Below are positions 63,101 through 64,000 of a stretch of 64,000 bases of DNA, piece by piece. The position numbers were made by a program, and so were the translations under genes. Within the stretch, counting starts at the first letter, position 1. Each line of letters begins with the position of its first letter. Location: contig NC_088300.1 of assembly GCF_032854445.1 (NCBI RefSeq), forward strand, positions 21,497,608 through 21,561,607, read 5' to 3'. The stretch comes from Liolophura sinensis (taxonomy: Eukaryota > Mollusca > Polyplacophora > Chitonida > Chitonidae). The notes beneath the pieces are model-generated. The model was not told where the DNA came from. It did no database searches and was given only the letters and a program-made list of their open reading frames with translations.

Positions 63101-63428
63101 GACCCGGTGAAAGATTGGATTTATCAAAATTATATAGATATTACTCAGTATGATGCAGTGAGCGGTGTGTTTGACAATGACATTGATACTTTCATATTCC
63201 ATCTGCCCTGTATGTTGTGTTACTCAGCGTGTGAAGCAGAACCTGCATGTGGTGCTGACCATGAGCCCTGCAGGGGACAAGTTCCGACAGCGGTGCCGTA
63301 TGAACCCTGCCCTCATCAACTGCTGCACCATTGACTGGTACAACGAGTGGACTGATGAAGCCATGCTAAGTGTGGCTAACATCTTCCTCCAGGATGAGGA
63401 TTTTATAGCAGACTCACATGATGTCAAG
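16110..63428 (+). CDS. Axonemal dynein heavy chain, DNAH14-like (55 coding exons, 3' end off window)
   Basis: Dynein heavy chains are the ATP-driven motors of ciliary arms. The 55 exons listed separately join in phase into 3288 residues: tail 1-1250 (with acidic Ser/Glu inserts around 685-700 and 842-870), tail/linker 1250-1790 ([25 protein letters not shown]), AAA1 P-loop GPAGTGKT 1856-1863 with Walker B CCFDEF 1905-1910, AAA2 P-loop GPTGGGKS 2148-2155, AAA3 P-loop GESGVGKT 2692-2699 with VIMFVDD, and AAA4 P-loop GVDGTGKS 3103-3110. Variant AAA3/AAA4 loops (most family members have GPTGTGKS- and GVGGSG-type loops), the long tail and the NPYDLQIVS region suggest DNAH14; this subfamily call is from memory and uncertain. 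Unusual Ser-rich inserts lie in AAA2-AAA3 (2266-2310, 2459-2521). The expected full length is near 4500-4700. AAA5-6, stalk and C-terminus lie to the right. Being a heavy chain is certain. Confidence 0.95.
16783..16922 (+). CDS. Dynein exon 2
   Basis: Residues 96-141 plus two bases. Begins [10 protein letters not shown] and contains the basic helix [17 protein letters not shown]. Donor GTGAGT. Confidence 0.82.
17240..18030. mobile_element. Possible non-autonomous element with a perfect palindrome (dynein intron 2)
   Basis: Perfect 20-bp arms at 17302-17321 and 17327-17346 (TTACAATAGGGATCCCGTTC) around a 5-bp loop. A related inverted end, GGGAATCCTATTGC, is near 18010, so the two may border one element. 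No coding capacity; limits are tentative. Confidence 0.5.
18480..19125 (+). repeat. Two diverged direct copies of a ~300-bp unit (dynein intron 2)
   Basis: Segments 18480-18780 and 18838-19125 share, in the same order, TTGTAAG-, AAGTGCAATTTTnCAC, CTGAAAATnACTGAGTG and AAAATCGTTGAnCTGT. The family is unknown. Confidence 0.65.
19373..19560 (+). CDS. Dynein exon 3
   Basis: Residues 142-204 plus one base; Pro-rich start ([18 protein letters not shown]). Acceptor GTACAG, donor GTAATG. No known domain; probably flexible tail. Confidence 0.8.
19710..19795 (-). repeat. Family-A SINE fragment
   Basis: Tail-first fragment with GGCCAGCATTATGGCTGGAG, in dynein intron 3. Confidence 0.7.
19940..20158 (+). 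repeat. Diverged SINE related to family A
   Basis: A tRNA-like head (GGTTAGTGCTCACCAATGC) and a tail ending AAGACACCAATCAAATAATT; the middle is diverged. Confidence 0.65.
20452..20751 (+). CDS. Dynein exon 4
   Basis: Residues 205-304 plus one base; polar and charged. Acceptor CTGTAG chosen because the alternative CCAG at 20437 leads to an immediate stop in phase. Donor GTATGT. Confidence 0.8.
21130..21196. repeat. (AT)n microsatellite
   Basis: Nearly uninterrupted AT dinucleotides in dynein intron 4. Confidence 0.95.
21665..21800 (+). repeat. Probable diverged tRNA-derived SINE
   Basis: Box-B-like GTGTTTGAATCTTGC is followed by GTCAGACATCTGATG, as in other SINE remnants here (compare 39540-39735). 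Confidence 0.4.
21912..22081 (+). CDS. Dynein exon 5
   Basis: Residues 305-361, from [20 protein letters not shown] to an acidic end (EEILDEDYE). Acceptor GTTACAG, donor GTGAGT. Confidence 0.85.
22644..22820 (+). CDS. Dynein exon 6
   Basis: Residues 362-420, with [11 protein letters not shown] and [10 protein letters not shown], a tail motif shared by several axonemal heavy chains. Donor GTGAGT. Confidence 0.9.
23225..23337 (+). CDS. Dynein exon 7
   Basis: Residues 421-457 plus two bases; [20 protein letters not shown], the conserved segment following the NPYDL region in axonemal tails. Confidence 0.9.
23558..23620 (+). CDS. Dynein exon 8
   Basis: Residues 458-478 plus two bases; reads [21 protein letters not shown] across the junction. 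The acceptor follows a long T run; donor GTGAGT. Confidence 0.88.
23890..24157 (+). CDS. Dynein exon 9
   Basis: Residues 479-568, helical tail beginning [20 protein letters not shown]. Acceptor TTTGCAG, donor GTAAGC. Confidence 0.9.
24574..24748 (+). CDS. Dynein exon 10
   Basis: Residues 569-626 plus one base. Contains a Pro/Glu run ([14 protein letters not shown]) and a basic end. Donor GTAAGA at 24749 is required by the phase of the next exon. Confidence 0.85.
24890..25330 (+). repeat. Degenerate tandem array, ~40-bp unit, about 8 copies
   Basis: Units begin AATGCCTCTC and contain ACAAACATTGCC. It lies in dynein intron 10 but does not resemble the exon 10 border. Confidence 0.75.
25345..25560 (+). 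repeat. Diverged family-A SINE
   Basis: Head-like GTGGTTAGTGTGTTCGTGCA, the GGATGGTCATGGGCTTTCCC core and GCTCTGCCCGGTTTAC remain. Confidence 0.7.
25767..25951 (+). CDS. Dynein exon 11
   Basis: Residues 627-688; helical ([20 protein letters not shown]), ending in the acidic EEGDSDE. Donor GTAAGT. Confidence 0.9.
27591..27704. mobile_element. Hairpin element with 45-bp arms
   Basis: Arms 27591-27635 and 27660-27704 are near-perfect complements (TTGCATGAAGCCCTCTTAA and TAACTACCATGGC), with a 24-bp loop. It resembles a small foldback MITE in dynein intron 11. Confidence 0.8.
28020..28112 (+). repeat. SINE tail relic
   Basis: GGGCTCTCCACTTCCCCCAC then CAGCCACCGTATAAGTGAAA resemble the 3' half of family A. 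Confidence 0.55.
28342..28852. mobile_element. ~510-bp foldback MITE-like element
   Basis: Imperfect arms of about 240 bp run inward from GGACCACCTCT (28356) and AGAGGTGGTCC (28832). Matching inner blocks are TGCACTAGAATTTGGTCTTT / AAAGACCAAATTCTAGTGCA-type and ATCACATCCTT / AAGGATGTGGT near the centre. AT-rich and non-coding. Confidence 0.8.
28976..29025 (+). CDS. Dynein exon 12 (short)
   Basis: Residues 689-704 plus two bases, [16 protein letters not shown], extending the acidic run of exon 11. Follows a 3-kb intron. Acceptor TATGCAG, donor GTATGT. Confidence 0.8.
29284..29455 (+). CDS. Dynein exon 13
   Basis: Residues 705-762, Ser/Asn-rich then [19 protein letters not shown]. The donor GTTTGT is weak but keeps phase. 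Confidence 0.82.
29881..30118 (+). CDS. Dynein exon 14
   Basis: Residues 763-841 plus one base; [20 protein letters not shown] and an ordered tail segment. Donor GTGGGG. Confidence 0.88.
30535..30705 (+). repeat. Family-A SINE, 5'-truncated
   Basis: Starts at CCCTCTCCGGTCGTACATGG and ends in (AAAT)n; dynein intron 14. Confidence 0.85.
31346..31469 (+). CDS. Dynein exon 15 (acidic insert)
   Basis: Residues 842-882 plus two bases; [20 protein letters not shown] is almost all Ser, Thr, Asp and Glu. Donor GTCAGT is followed by a tandem array copied from this exon's end. Confidence 0.85.
31470..32300 (+). repeat. 72-bp tandem array copied from dynein exon 15 end and donor
   Basis: About eight recognisable units begin near 31504, 31576, 31648, 31720, 32020, 32094, 32166 and 32236. 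Each repeats CACAGCTCnTCACnnGGGTT, then ACACAGTAACAGGAGGTCAT, which corresponds to the exon end and its GTCAGT donor. A SINE interrupts the fourth unit. Confidence 0.92.
31755..31978 (-). repeat. Family-A SINE inserted in the exon-15-derived array
   Basis: A tail-first copy flanked by CAGTAAGA on both sides, a likely target-site duplication, so the array is older than this insertion. Confidence 0.85.
32742..32848 (+). CDS. Dynein exon 16
   Basis: Residues 883-918 plus one base; [20 protein letters not shown]. Donor GTTAGT. Confidence 0.88.
33035..33205 (+). repeat. Possible tRNA-derived SINE, other family
   Basis: Box-B-like ATGGGTTCAAGCCC in a 170-bp segment just before exon 17. The head is diverged, so it is not a tRNA gene. 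Confidence 0.4.
33250..33482 (+). CDS. Dynein exon 17
   Basis: Residues 919-996, including [20 protein letters not shown]. Acceptor TTTCAG, donor GTGAGC. Confidence 0.87.
33989..34111 (+). CDS. Dynein exon 18
   Basis: Residues 997-1037; [20 protein letters not shown]. Donor GTATGT; a 54-bp tandem array starts in the first bases of the intron. Confidence 0.9.
34112..34810 (+). repeat. ~54-bp tandem array at the dynein exon 18 donor, about 12 copies
   Basis: Units read TATGTCACAGTCATAACACA, CATATCTGGTGCATCCATGA, TATCATGGCAGG. The first intron bases after exon 18 (GATATG|GTATGTCACTCTTAA) match the unit, so it appears seeded by the donor region. Confidence 0.9.
34913..35086 (+). CDS. Dynein exon 19
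   Basis: Residues 1038-1095; helical [20 protein letters not shown]. Acceptor CTCACAG, donor GTGAGT. Confidence 0.9.
35170..35405 (-). repeat. Family-A SINE
   Basis: Tail-first, near full length, ending at the head remnant GCATGCTAACC; dynein intron 19. Confidence 0.85.
35522..35740 (+). CDS. Dynein exon 20
   Basis: Residues 1096-1168; [19 protein letters not shown], then [20 protein letters not shown], both typical of axonemal tails. Confidence 0.93.
36713..36993 (+). CDS. Dynein exon 21
   Basis: Residues 1169-1261 plus two bases; long amphipathic helices ([20 protein letters not shown]). Donor GTGAGT. Confidence 0.92.
37085..37357 (-). repeat. Family-A SINE, full length
   Basis: Tail-first, including the complete head complement (GCGCTAGCACGCTAACCAAC); dynein intron 21. 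Confidence 0.9.
37358..37815 (+). repeat. Minisatellite, GGCATTGAT-type units
   Basis: Short units of 12-18 bp (GGACATGGCATTGATA, GATGGCATTGATT). The open frames on the minus strand here are repeat artefacts. Confidence 0.9.
37838..37966 (+). repeat. Family-A SINE, 3' half
   Basis: From GGATAGTCATGGGTTTCC to an (AAAT)n tail. Confidence 0.8.
37970..38205 (+). repeat. tRNA-derived SINE, family C
   Basis: Box-B-like GTGGGTTCAAATCTAG, a middle with GGGCACTCATAAACCAGTCA and an ATCAAATAAAAGC tail. It differs from families A and B in the body and ends just before exon 22. Confidence 0.6.
38234..38466 (+). CDS. Dynein exon 22
   Basis: Residues 1262-1339 plus one base; [19 protein letters not shown], tail helices before the linker. 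Confidence 0.93.
38932..39122 (+). CDS. Dynein exon 23 (linker region)
   Basis: Residues 1340-1403; the dynein hallmark [20 protein letters not shown], then [10 protein letters not shown]. Confidence 0.96.
39195..39298 (-). repeat. Diverged family-A SINE fragment
   Basis: CGCATTATGGTGAGAGGAAA marks the core; dynein intron 23. Confidence 0.6.
39530..39740 (+). repeat. Probable diverged SINE
   Basis: GAGGTTTGTCAGGTATCTGG and a tail GACTCTAATCAAGTGAATAA resemble SINE remnants at 21665-21800; dynein intron 23. Confidence 0.4.
39768..39848 (+). CDS. Dynein exon 24
   Basis: Residues 1404-1430; [20 protein letters not shown], the conserved linker helix (I.x.A..E..LE.ML.K). Confidence 0.95.
40198..40356 (+). 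CDS. Dynein exon 25 (linker)
   Basis: Residues 1431-1483; [20 protein letters not shown] is the linker signature before the Ser-rich turn. Confidence 0.96.
40535..40765 (+). repeat. Dispersed repeat D, copy 1 (dynein intron 25)
   Basis: Shares TTTCAGGGCTTCACAAAAAG, TATCAGTCnACACAGAATnn and GATATCTTGCAA with copy 2 at 48115-48320, in the same orientation. Confidence 0.65.
40901..41022 (+). CDS. Dynein exon 26 (linker)
   Basis: Residues 1484-1523 plus two bases; [20 protein letters not shown] then NWLYLEQIF. Confidence 0.96.
41235..41425 (+). repeat. Imperfect two-copy repeat (dynein intron 26)
   Basis: GCCAATCACAGGTTTGCAGT and GCCATACACAGGGTTGCAGT begin two segments of about 60-100 bp. The rest of this 1.2-kb intron shows nothing recognisable. 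Confidence 0.45.
42240..42411 (+). CDS. Dynein exon 27 (linker)
   Basis: Residues 1524-1581; [20 protein letters not shown], ending LEKIQKCLE. Confidence 0.95.
42714..42818 (+). CDS. Dynein exon 28 (linker)
   Basis: Residues 1582-1616; [20 protein letters not shown] followed by [11 protein letters not shown], a near-invariant family block. Confidence 0.97.
43280..43398 (+). CDS. Dynein exon 29 (linker)
   Basis: Residues 1617-1655 plus two bases; [15 protein letters not shown]. Donor GTAACA. Confidence 0.95.
43692..43766 (+). CDS. Dynein exon 30 (linker)
   Basis: Residues 1656-1680 plus two bases; [20 protein letters not shown], the conserved V..WL...E..M block. Confidence 0.95.
44268..44355 (+). 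CDS. Dynein exon 31 (end of linker)
   Basis: Residues 1681-1710; [20 protein letters not shown]. Donor GTAAGT. Confidence 0.95.
44671..44921 (+). CDS. Dynein exon 32
   Basis: Residues 1711-1793 plus two bases; the helical stretch before AAA1, ending RRDDFEWTK. Confidence 0.95.
45227..45458 (+). CDS. Dynein exon 33 (AAA1, Walker A)
   Basis: Residues 1794-1871; [20 protein letters not shown] and the main ATPase P-loop GPAGTGKT (1856-1863). AAA1 is the principal ATP-hydrolysing site of dynein. Confidence 0.98.
45568..45695 (-). repeat. Family-A SINE fragment
   Basis: Tail-first, GGCCAGTATTATGGTGGGAG to CGCAGGTTGCTGGCAGAGG; dynein intron 33. Confidence 0.8.
45816..45869 (+). CDS. Dynein exon 34 (AAA1)
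   Basis: Residues 1872-1889; [18 protein letters not shown], near-invariant among heavy chains. Confidence 0.97.
46160..46305 (+). CDS. Dynein exon 35 (AAA1, Walker B)
   Basis: Residues 1890-1937 plus two bases; [20 protein letters not shown] with catalytic Glu1909. Its last ~27 bases and donor are copied about 19 times in the next intron. Confidence 0.98.
46306..46905 (+). repeat. 31-bp tandem array copied from dynein exon 35 end and donor, ~19 units
   Basis: The unit GTAAGTCAGCTAAAGATTCC + AGTTCTCTCAG equals the exon 35 end (AAAGATTCCAGTTCTCTCAG) plus its GTAAGTC donor. Higher-order blocks of five units (about 158 bp) repeat nearly identically at about 46440-46597 and 46598-46755. Several units keep CTCAG|GTAAGT. 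Confidence 0.95.
47172..47240 (+). CDS. Dynein exon 36 (AAA1, sensor I)
   Basis: Residues 1938-1960 plus two bases; [20 protein letters not shown] with the sensor I Asn. Confidence 0.97.
47752..48018 (+). CDS. Dynein exon 37 (AAA1, end)
   Basis: Residues 1961-2049 plus two bases; [20 protein letters not shown] with the arginine-containing motif, later [19 protein letters not shown]. Confidence 0.97.
48115..48320 (+). repeat. Dispersed repeat D, copy 2 (dynein intron 37)
   Basis: See copy 1; the matching blocks run from AATTTCGCAACCTTTT to ATATCTTGCAATCC. Confidence 0.65.
48416..48593 (+). CDS. Dynein exon 38 (AAA1-AAA2 junction)
   Basis: Residues 2050-2109; [20 protein letters not shown]. 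Donor GTACAT. Confidence 0.95.
48823..49056 (+). CDS. Dynein exon 39 (AAA2, Walker A)
   Basis: Residues 2110-2187; [21 protein letters not shown]-loop 2148-2155, then a Ser/Gln-rich end. Confidence 0.97.
49411..49644 (+). CDS. Dynein exon 40 (AAA2)
   Basis: Residues 2188-2265; [20 protein letters not shown] followed by EWTDGL, then a non-conserved Thr/Ser-rich stretch that begins an insert. Confidence 0.95.
50327..50650 (+). CDS. Dynein exon 41 (AAA2, Walker B, with insert)
   Basis: Residues 2266-2373. About 40 Ser/Thr/Glu-rich residues precede [20 protein letters not shown] and [20 protein letters not shown]. The insert lies just before Walker B and is longer than in most members. Confidence 0.95.
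51127..51382 (+). CDS. Dynein exon 42 (AAA2-AAA3)
   Basis: Residues 2374-2458 plus one base; [18 protein letters not shown], then helical segments. Donor GTAAGA. Confidence 0.94.
51997..52186 (+). CDS. Dynein exon 43 (Ser/Lys-rich insert)
   Basis: Residues 2459-2521 plus two bases; no domain likeness. [17 protein letters not shown] and [15 protein letters not shown] are basic and predicted disordered, potential phosphorylation sites. Confidence 0.85.
52682..52914 (+). CDS. Dynein exon 44
   Basis: Residues 2522-2599 plus one base; [17 protein letters not shown] is a family block before AAA3; ends [15 protein letters not shown]. Confidence 0.94.
53389..53664 (+). CDS. Dynein exon 45 (AAA3 start)
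   Basis: Residues 2600-2691 plus one base; [20 protein letters not shown], then [20 protein letters not shown]. Its end and donor seed the next intron's array. Confidence 0.95.
53665..54790 (+). repeat. 31-bp tandem array copied from dynein exon 45 end and donor, ~35 units
   Basis: The unit GTAAGGTTCTGACATCAAGT + ACTGCTGAATG matches exon 45's end (CCAGTGCTGCTGAATG) and its GTAAGGTTCTG donor. Higher-order repeats of several units are visible (for example 53720-53960 against 54020-54250). Many units keep the donor sequence intact. Confidence 0.95.
55332..55687 (+). CDS. Dynein exon 46 (AAA3, Walker A)
   Basis: Residues 2692-2810; P-loop GESGVGKT split by the intron, later [20 protein letters not shown]. 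The loop differs from the GPTGTGKS-type of most heavy chains. Confidence 0.96.
56274..56402 (+). CDS. Dynein exon 47 (AAA3, Walker B)
   Basis: Residues 2811-2853; [20 protein letters not shown], with Asp-Asp in place of the common Asp-Asp/Glu pair. Confidence 0.96.
56749..56837 (+). CDS. Dynein exon 48 (AAA3)
   Basis: Residues 2854-2882 plus two bases; [20 protein letters not shown], the sensor region. Confidence 0.96.
57050..57400. other. Compositionally distinct block in dynein intron 48
   Basis: A GC-richer segment (GCAGTGGCCGTTTGACAGCT to TGCACTGGTGCGGTGCACAG) in otherwise AT-rich intron. No tRNA head, inverted ends or coding frame is seen. It could be an unrecognised SINE or a regulatory element. 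Confidence 0.35.
57683..57902 (+). CDS. Dynein exon 49 (AAA3)
   Basis: Residues 2883-2956; [16 protein letters not shown], the family hallmark near the end of AAA3. Confidence 0.97.
58434..58604 (+). CDS. Dynein exon 50 (AAA3-AAA4)
   Basis: Residues 2957-3013; [20 protein letters not shown], strongly conserved in heavy chains. Confidence 0.97.
59055..59228 (+). CDS. Dynein exon 51
   Basis: Residues 3014-3071; [20 protein letters not shown]. Its end and donor are repeated twice in the intron. Confidence 0.96.
59229..59405 (+). repeat. 86-bp tandem duplication of dynein exon 51 end and donor (2 extra copies)
   Basis: The segment ending TTAACCAATCACCAG|GTAAGATTGG recurs 86 bp after the true donor. 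In the exon's frame the copy reads [18 protein letters not shown] against the exon's [19 protein letters not shown] third copy ends TTAACCATTCTCAAAG without a donor. Confidence 0.95.
59720..59809 (+). CDS. Dynein exon 52
   Basis: Residues 3072-3101; [20 protein letters not shown], leading to GGHMLL before the AAA4 loop. Confidence 0.96.
60186..60383 (+). CDS. Dynein exon 53 (AAA4, Walker A)
   Basis: Residues 3102-3167; P-loop [11 protein letters not shown] (others usually have GVGGSGKQSL or similar), later [13 protein letters not shown]. Confidence 0.96.
60742..60815 (+). repeat. tRNA-like SINE head
   Basis: Box A-like GGTAGCTCAGTTGGTAGGGC, without a foldable anticodon arm or matching acceptor stem; a relic in dynein intron 53. 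Confidence 0.45.
62100..62300 (+). repeat. Two-copy ~97-bp direct repeat (dynein intron 53)
   Basis: TTTTGGCACGACATTCTCAC and TTTTGGCACAGCTCACTCGG open two similar segments sharing CATACnTGAnA and TTCTGGnAG. Otherwise this 2.1-kb intron shows nothing clear. Confidence 0.5.
62521..62682 (+). CDS. Dynein exon 54 (AAA4)
   Basis: Residues 3168-3221; [20 protein letters not shown], conserved in all axonemal heavy chains. Confidence 0.97.
63228..63428 (+). CDS. Dynein exon 55 (AAA4, last in window)
   Basis: Residues 3222-3288; [20 protein letters not shown] and [11 protein letters not shown]. The gene continues beyond 64000; no further exon is seen in 63429-64000. Confidence 0.97.
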
Positions 63429-64000
63429 GTATGAGGCCAAGGCAGATCATGGAACTGATATGTGAATAAAATGATTACATCTATTTATATAATAGAATGC
63501 ATGTGGAATAAAAATCTTCACAGACATTAATAATGTCTTTCCACCATCATAATTGTTATATTAAACTAGGAATTAAGCATATTTGTTTTCACTCATTCTT
63601 GTAGAATCTTTTGGCTCCACTTTTCTTGGGGCCTTGATGGCAGTAAGCTTTCAACAGCCCTCCTAGGTCCTTTTTTGGTGGGCTTATTTGAAGTTTTTAT
63701 TGGATATCATTAGCCTTCCATCAGTATCTGTAGGTCAGATGTTAGAAAGTTCACATTTTACTTGCTCCAAGCCAGTGGTTTTGTTCAACCCATAAAACTA
63801 TTCACTGTTGTATAGATGTTTTTCAGTAAGGTGTTAACAGTCAATCAAGTAAATACACAAATATTTGTATCTGAATTTGTATGAAATGCCAATTAATACA
63901 CTAATCTGACTTTTTAAATATTTGTTACTGCATTGATTTTGTACGTTCCTGCTCTTTGAGATTGTGCACCATTGCAAAATCTTAACCTTTTGTCGTTCAA
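63429..64000. other. Start of dynein intron 55, nothing recognised
   Basis: AT-rich, no exon-like frame or repeat; the next exon is outside the window. Confidence 0.5.

Overview
The window is animal nuclear DNA: intron-split genes with GT...AG junctions, no operons or bacterial signals, AT-rich introns and intergenic DNA, and dozens of tRNA-derived SINE copies. One SINE family (tRNA-like head, core around GCCAGCATTATGGTGGGAGG, AAAT-rich tail) is of a kind common in lophotrochozoan and especially mollusc genomes. I infer a mollusc or a close lophotrochozoan relative; the sequence alone does not fix the species.

Two protein genes lie head to head. On the minus strand, 8285 down to 484, are the first seven coding exons of a xanthine dehydrogenase (XDH). 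They encode 193 residues, with both [2Fe-2S] clusters complete; the rest of the enzyme lies off the left edge. On the plus strand, 16110 to 63428, are 55 consecutive coding exons of an axonemal dynein heavy chain, best guess DNAH14-type. All reading phases join cleanly. They encode 3288 residues: a long N-terminal tail, the linker, and AAA1 to about AAA4. The stalk, microtubule-binding domain, AAA5-6 and C-terminus lie off the right edge.

Layout: 1-8285 XDH exons and repeat-filled introns; 8286-15170 intergenic, with a palindromic foldback element, a ~92-bp tandem array and several SINEs; ~15170-15246 a possible non-coding first exon of the dynein gene; 16090-63428 the dynein gene. Its large introns hold SINEs, foldback elements and tandem arrays.

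The most unusual observation is a recurring one. In at least six introns (one in XDH, five in the dynein gene) a tandem array begins at or very near the 5' splice site, and its unit resembles the last bases of the preceding exon joined to the start of the intron. Four cases are clear: 31470, 46306, 53665 and 59229. Two are more diverged: XDH intron 6 and 34112. The arrays therefore carry many decoy splice donors and could come from local tandem duplication across exon-intron borders. Second, XDH introns 2 and 3 both look like minor-spliceosome (U12-type) introns, intron 3 with AT...AA termini if the reading frame is to be kept.
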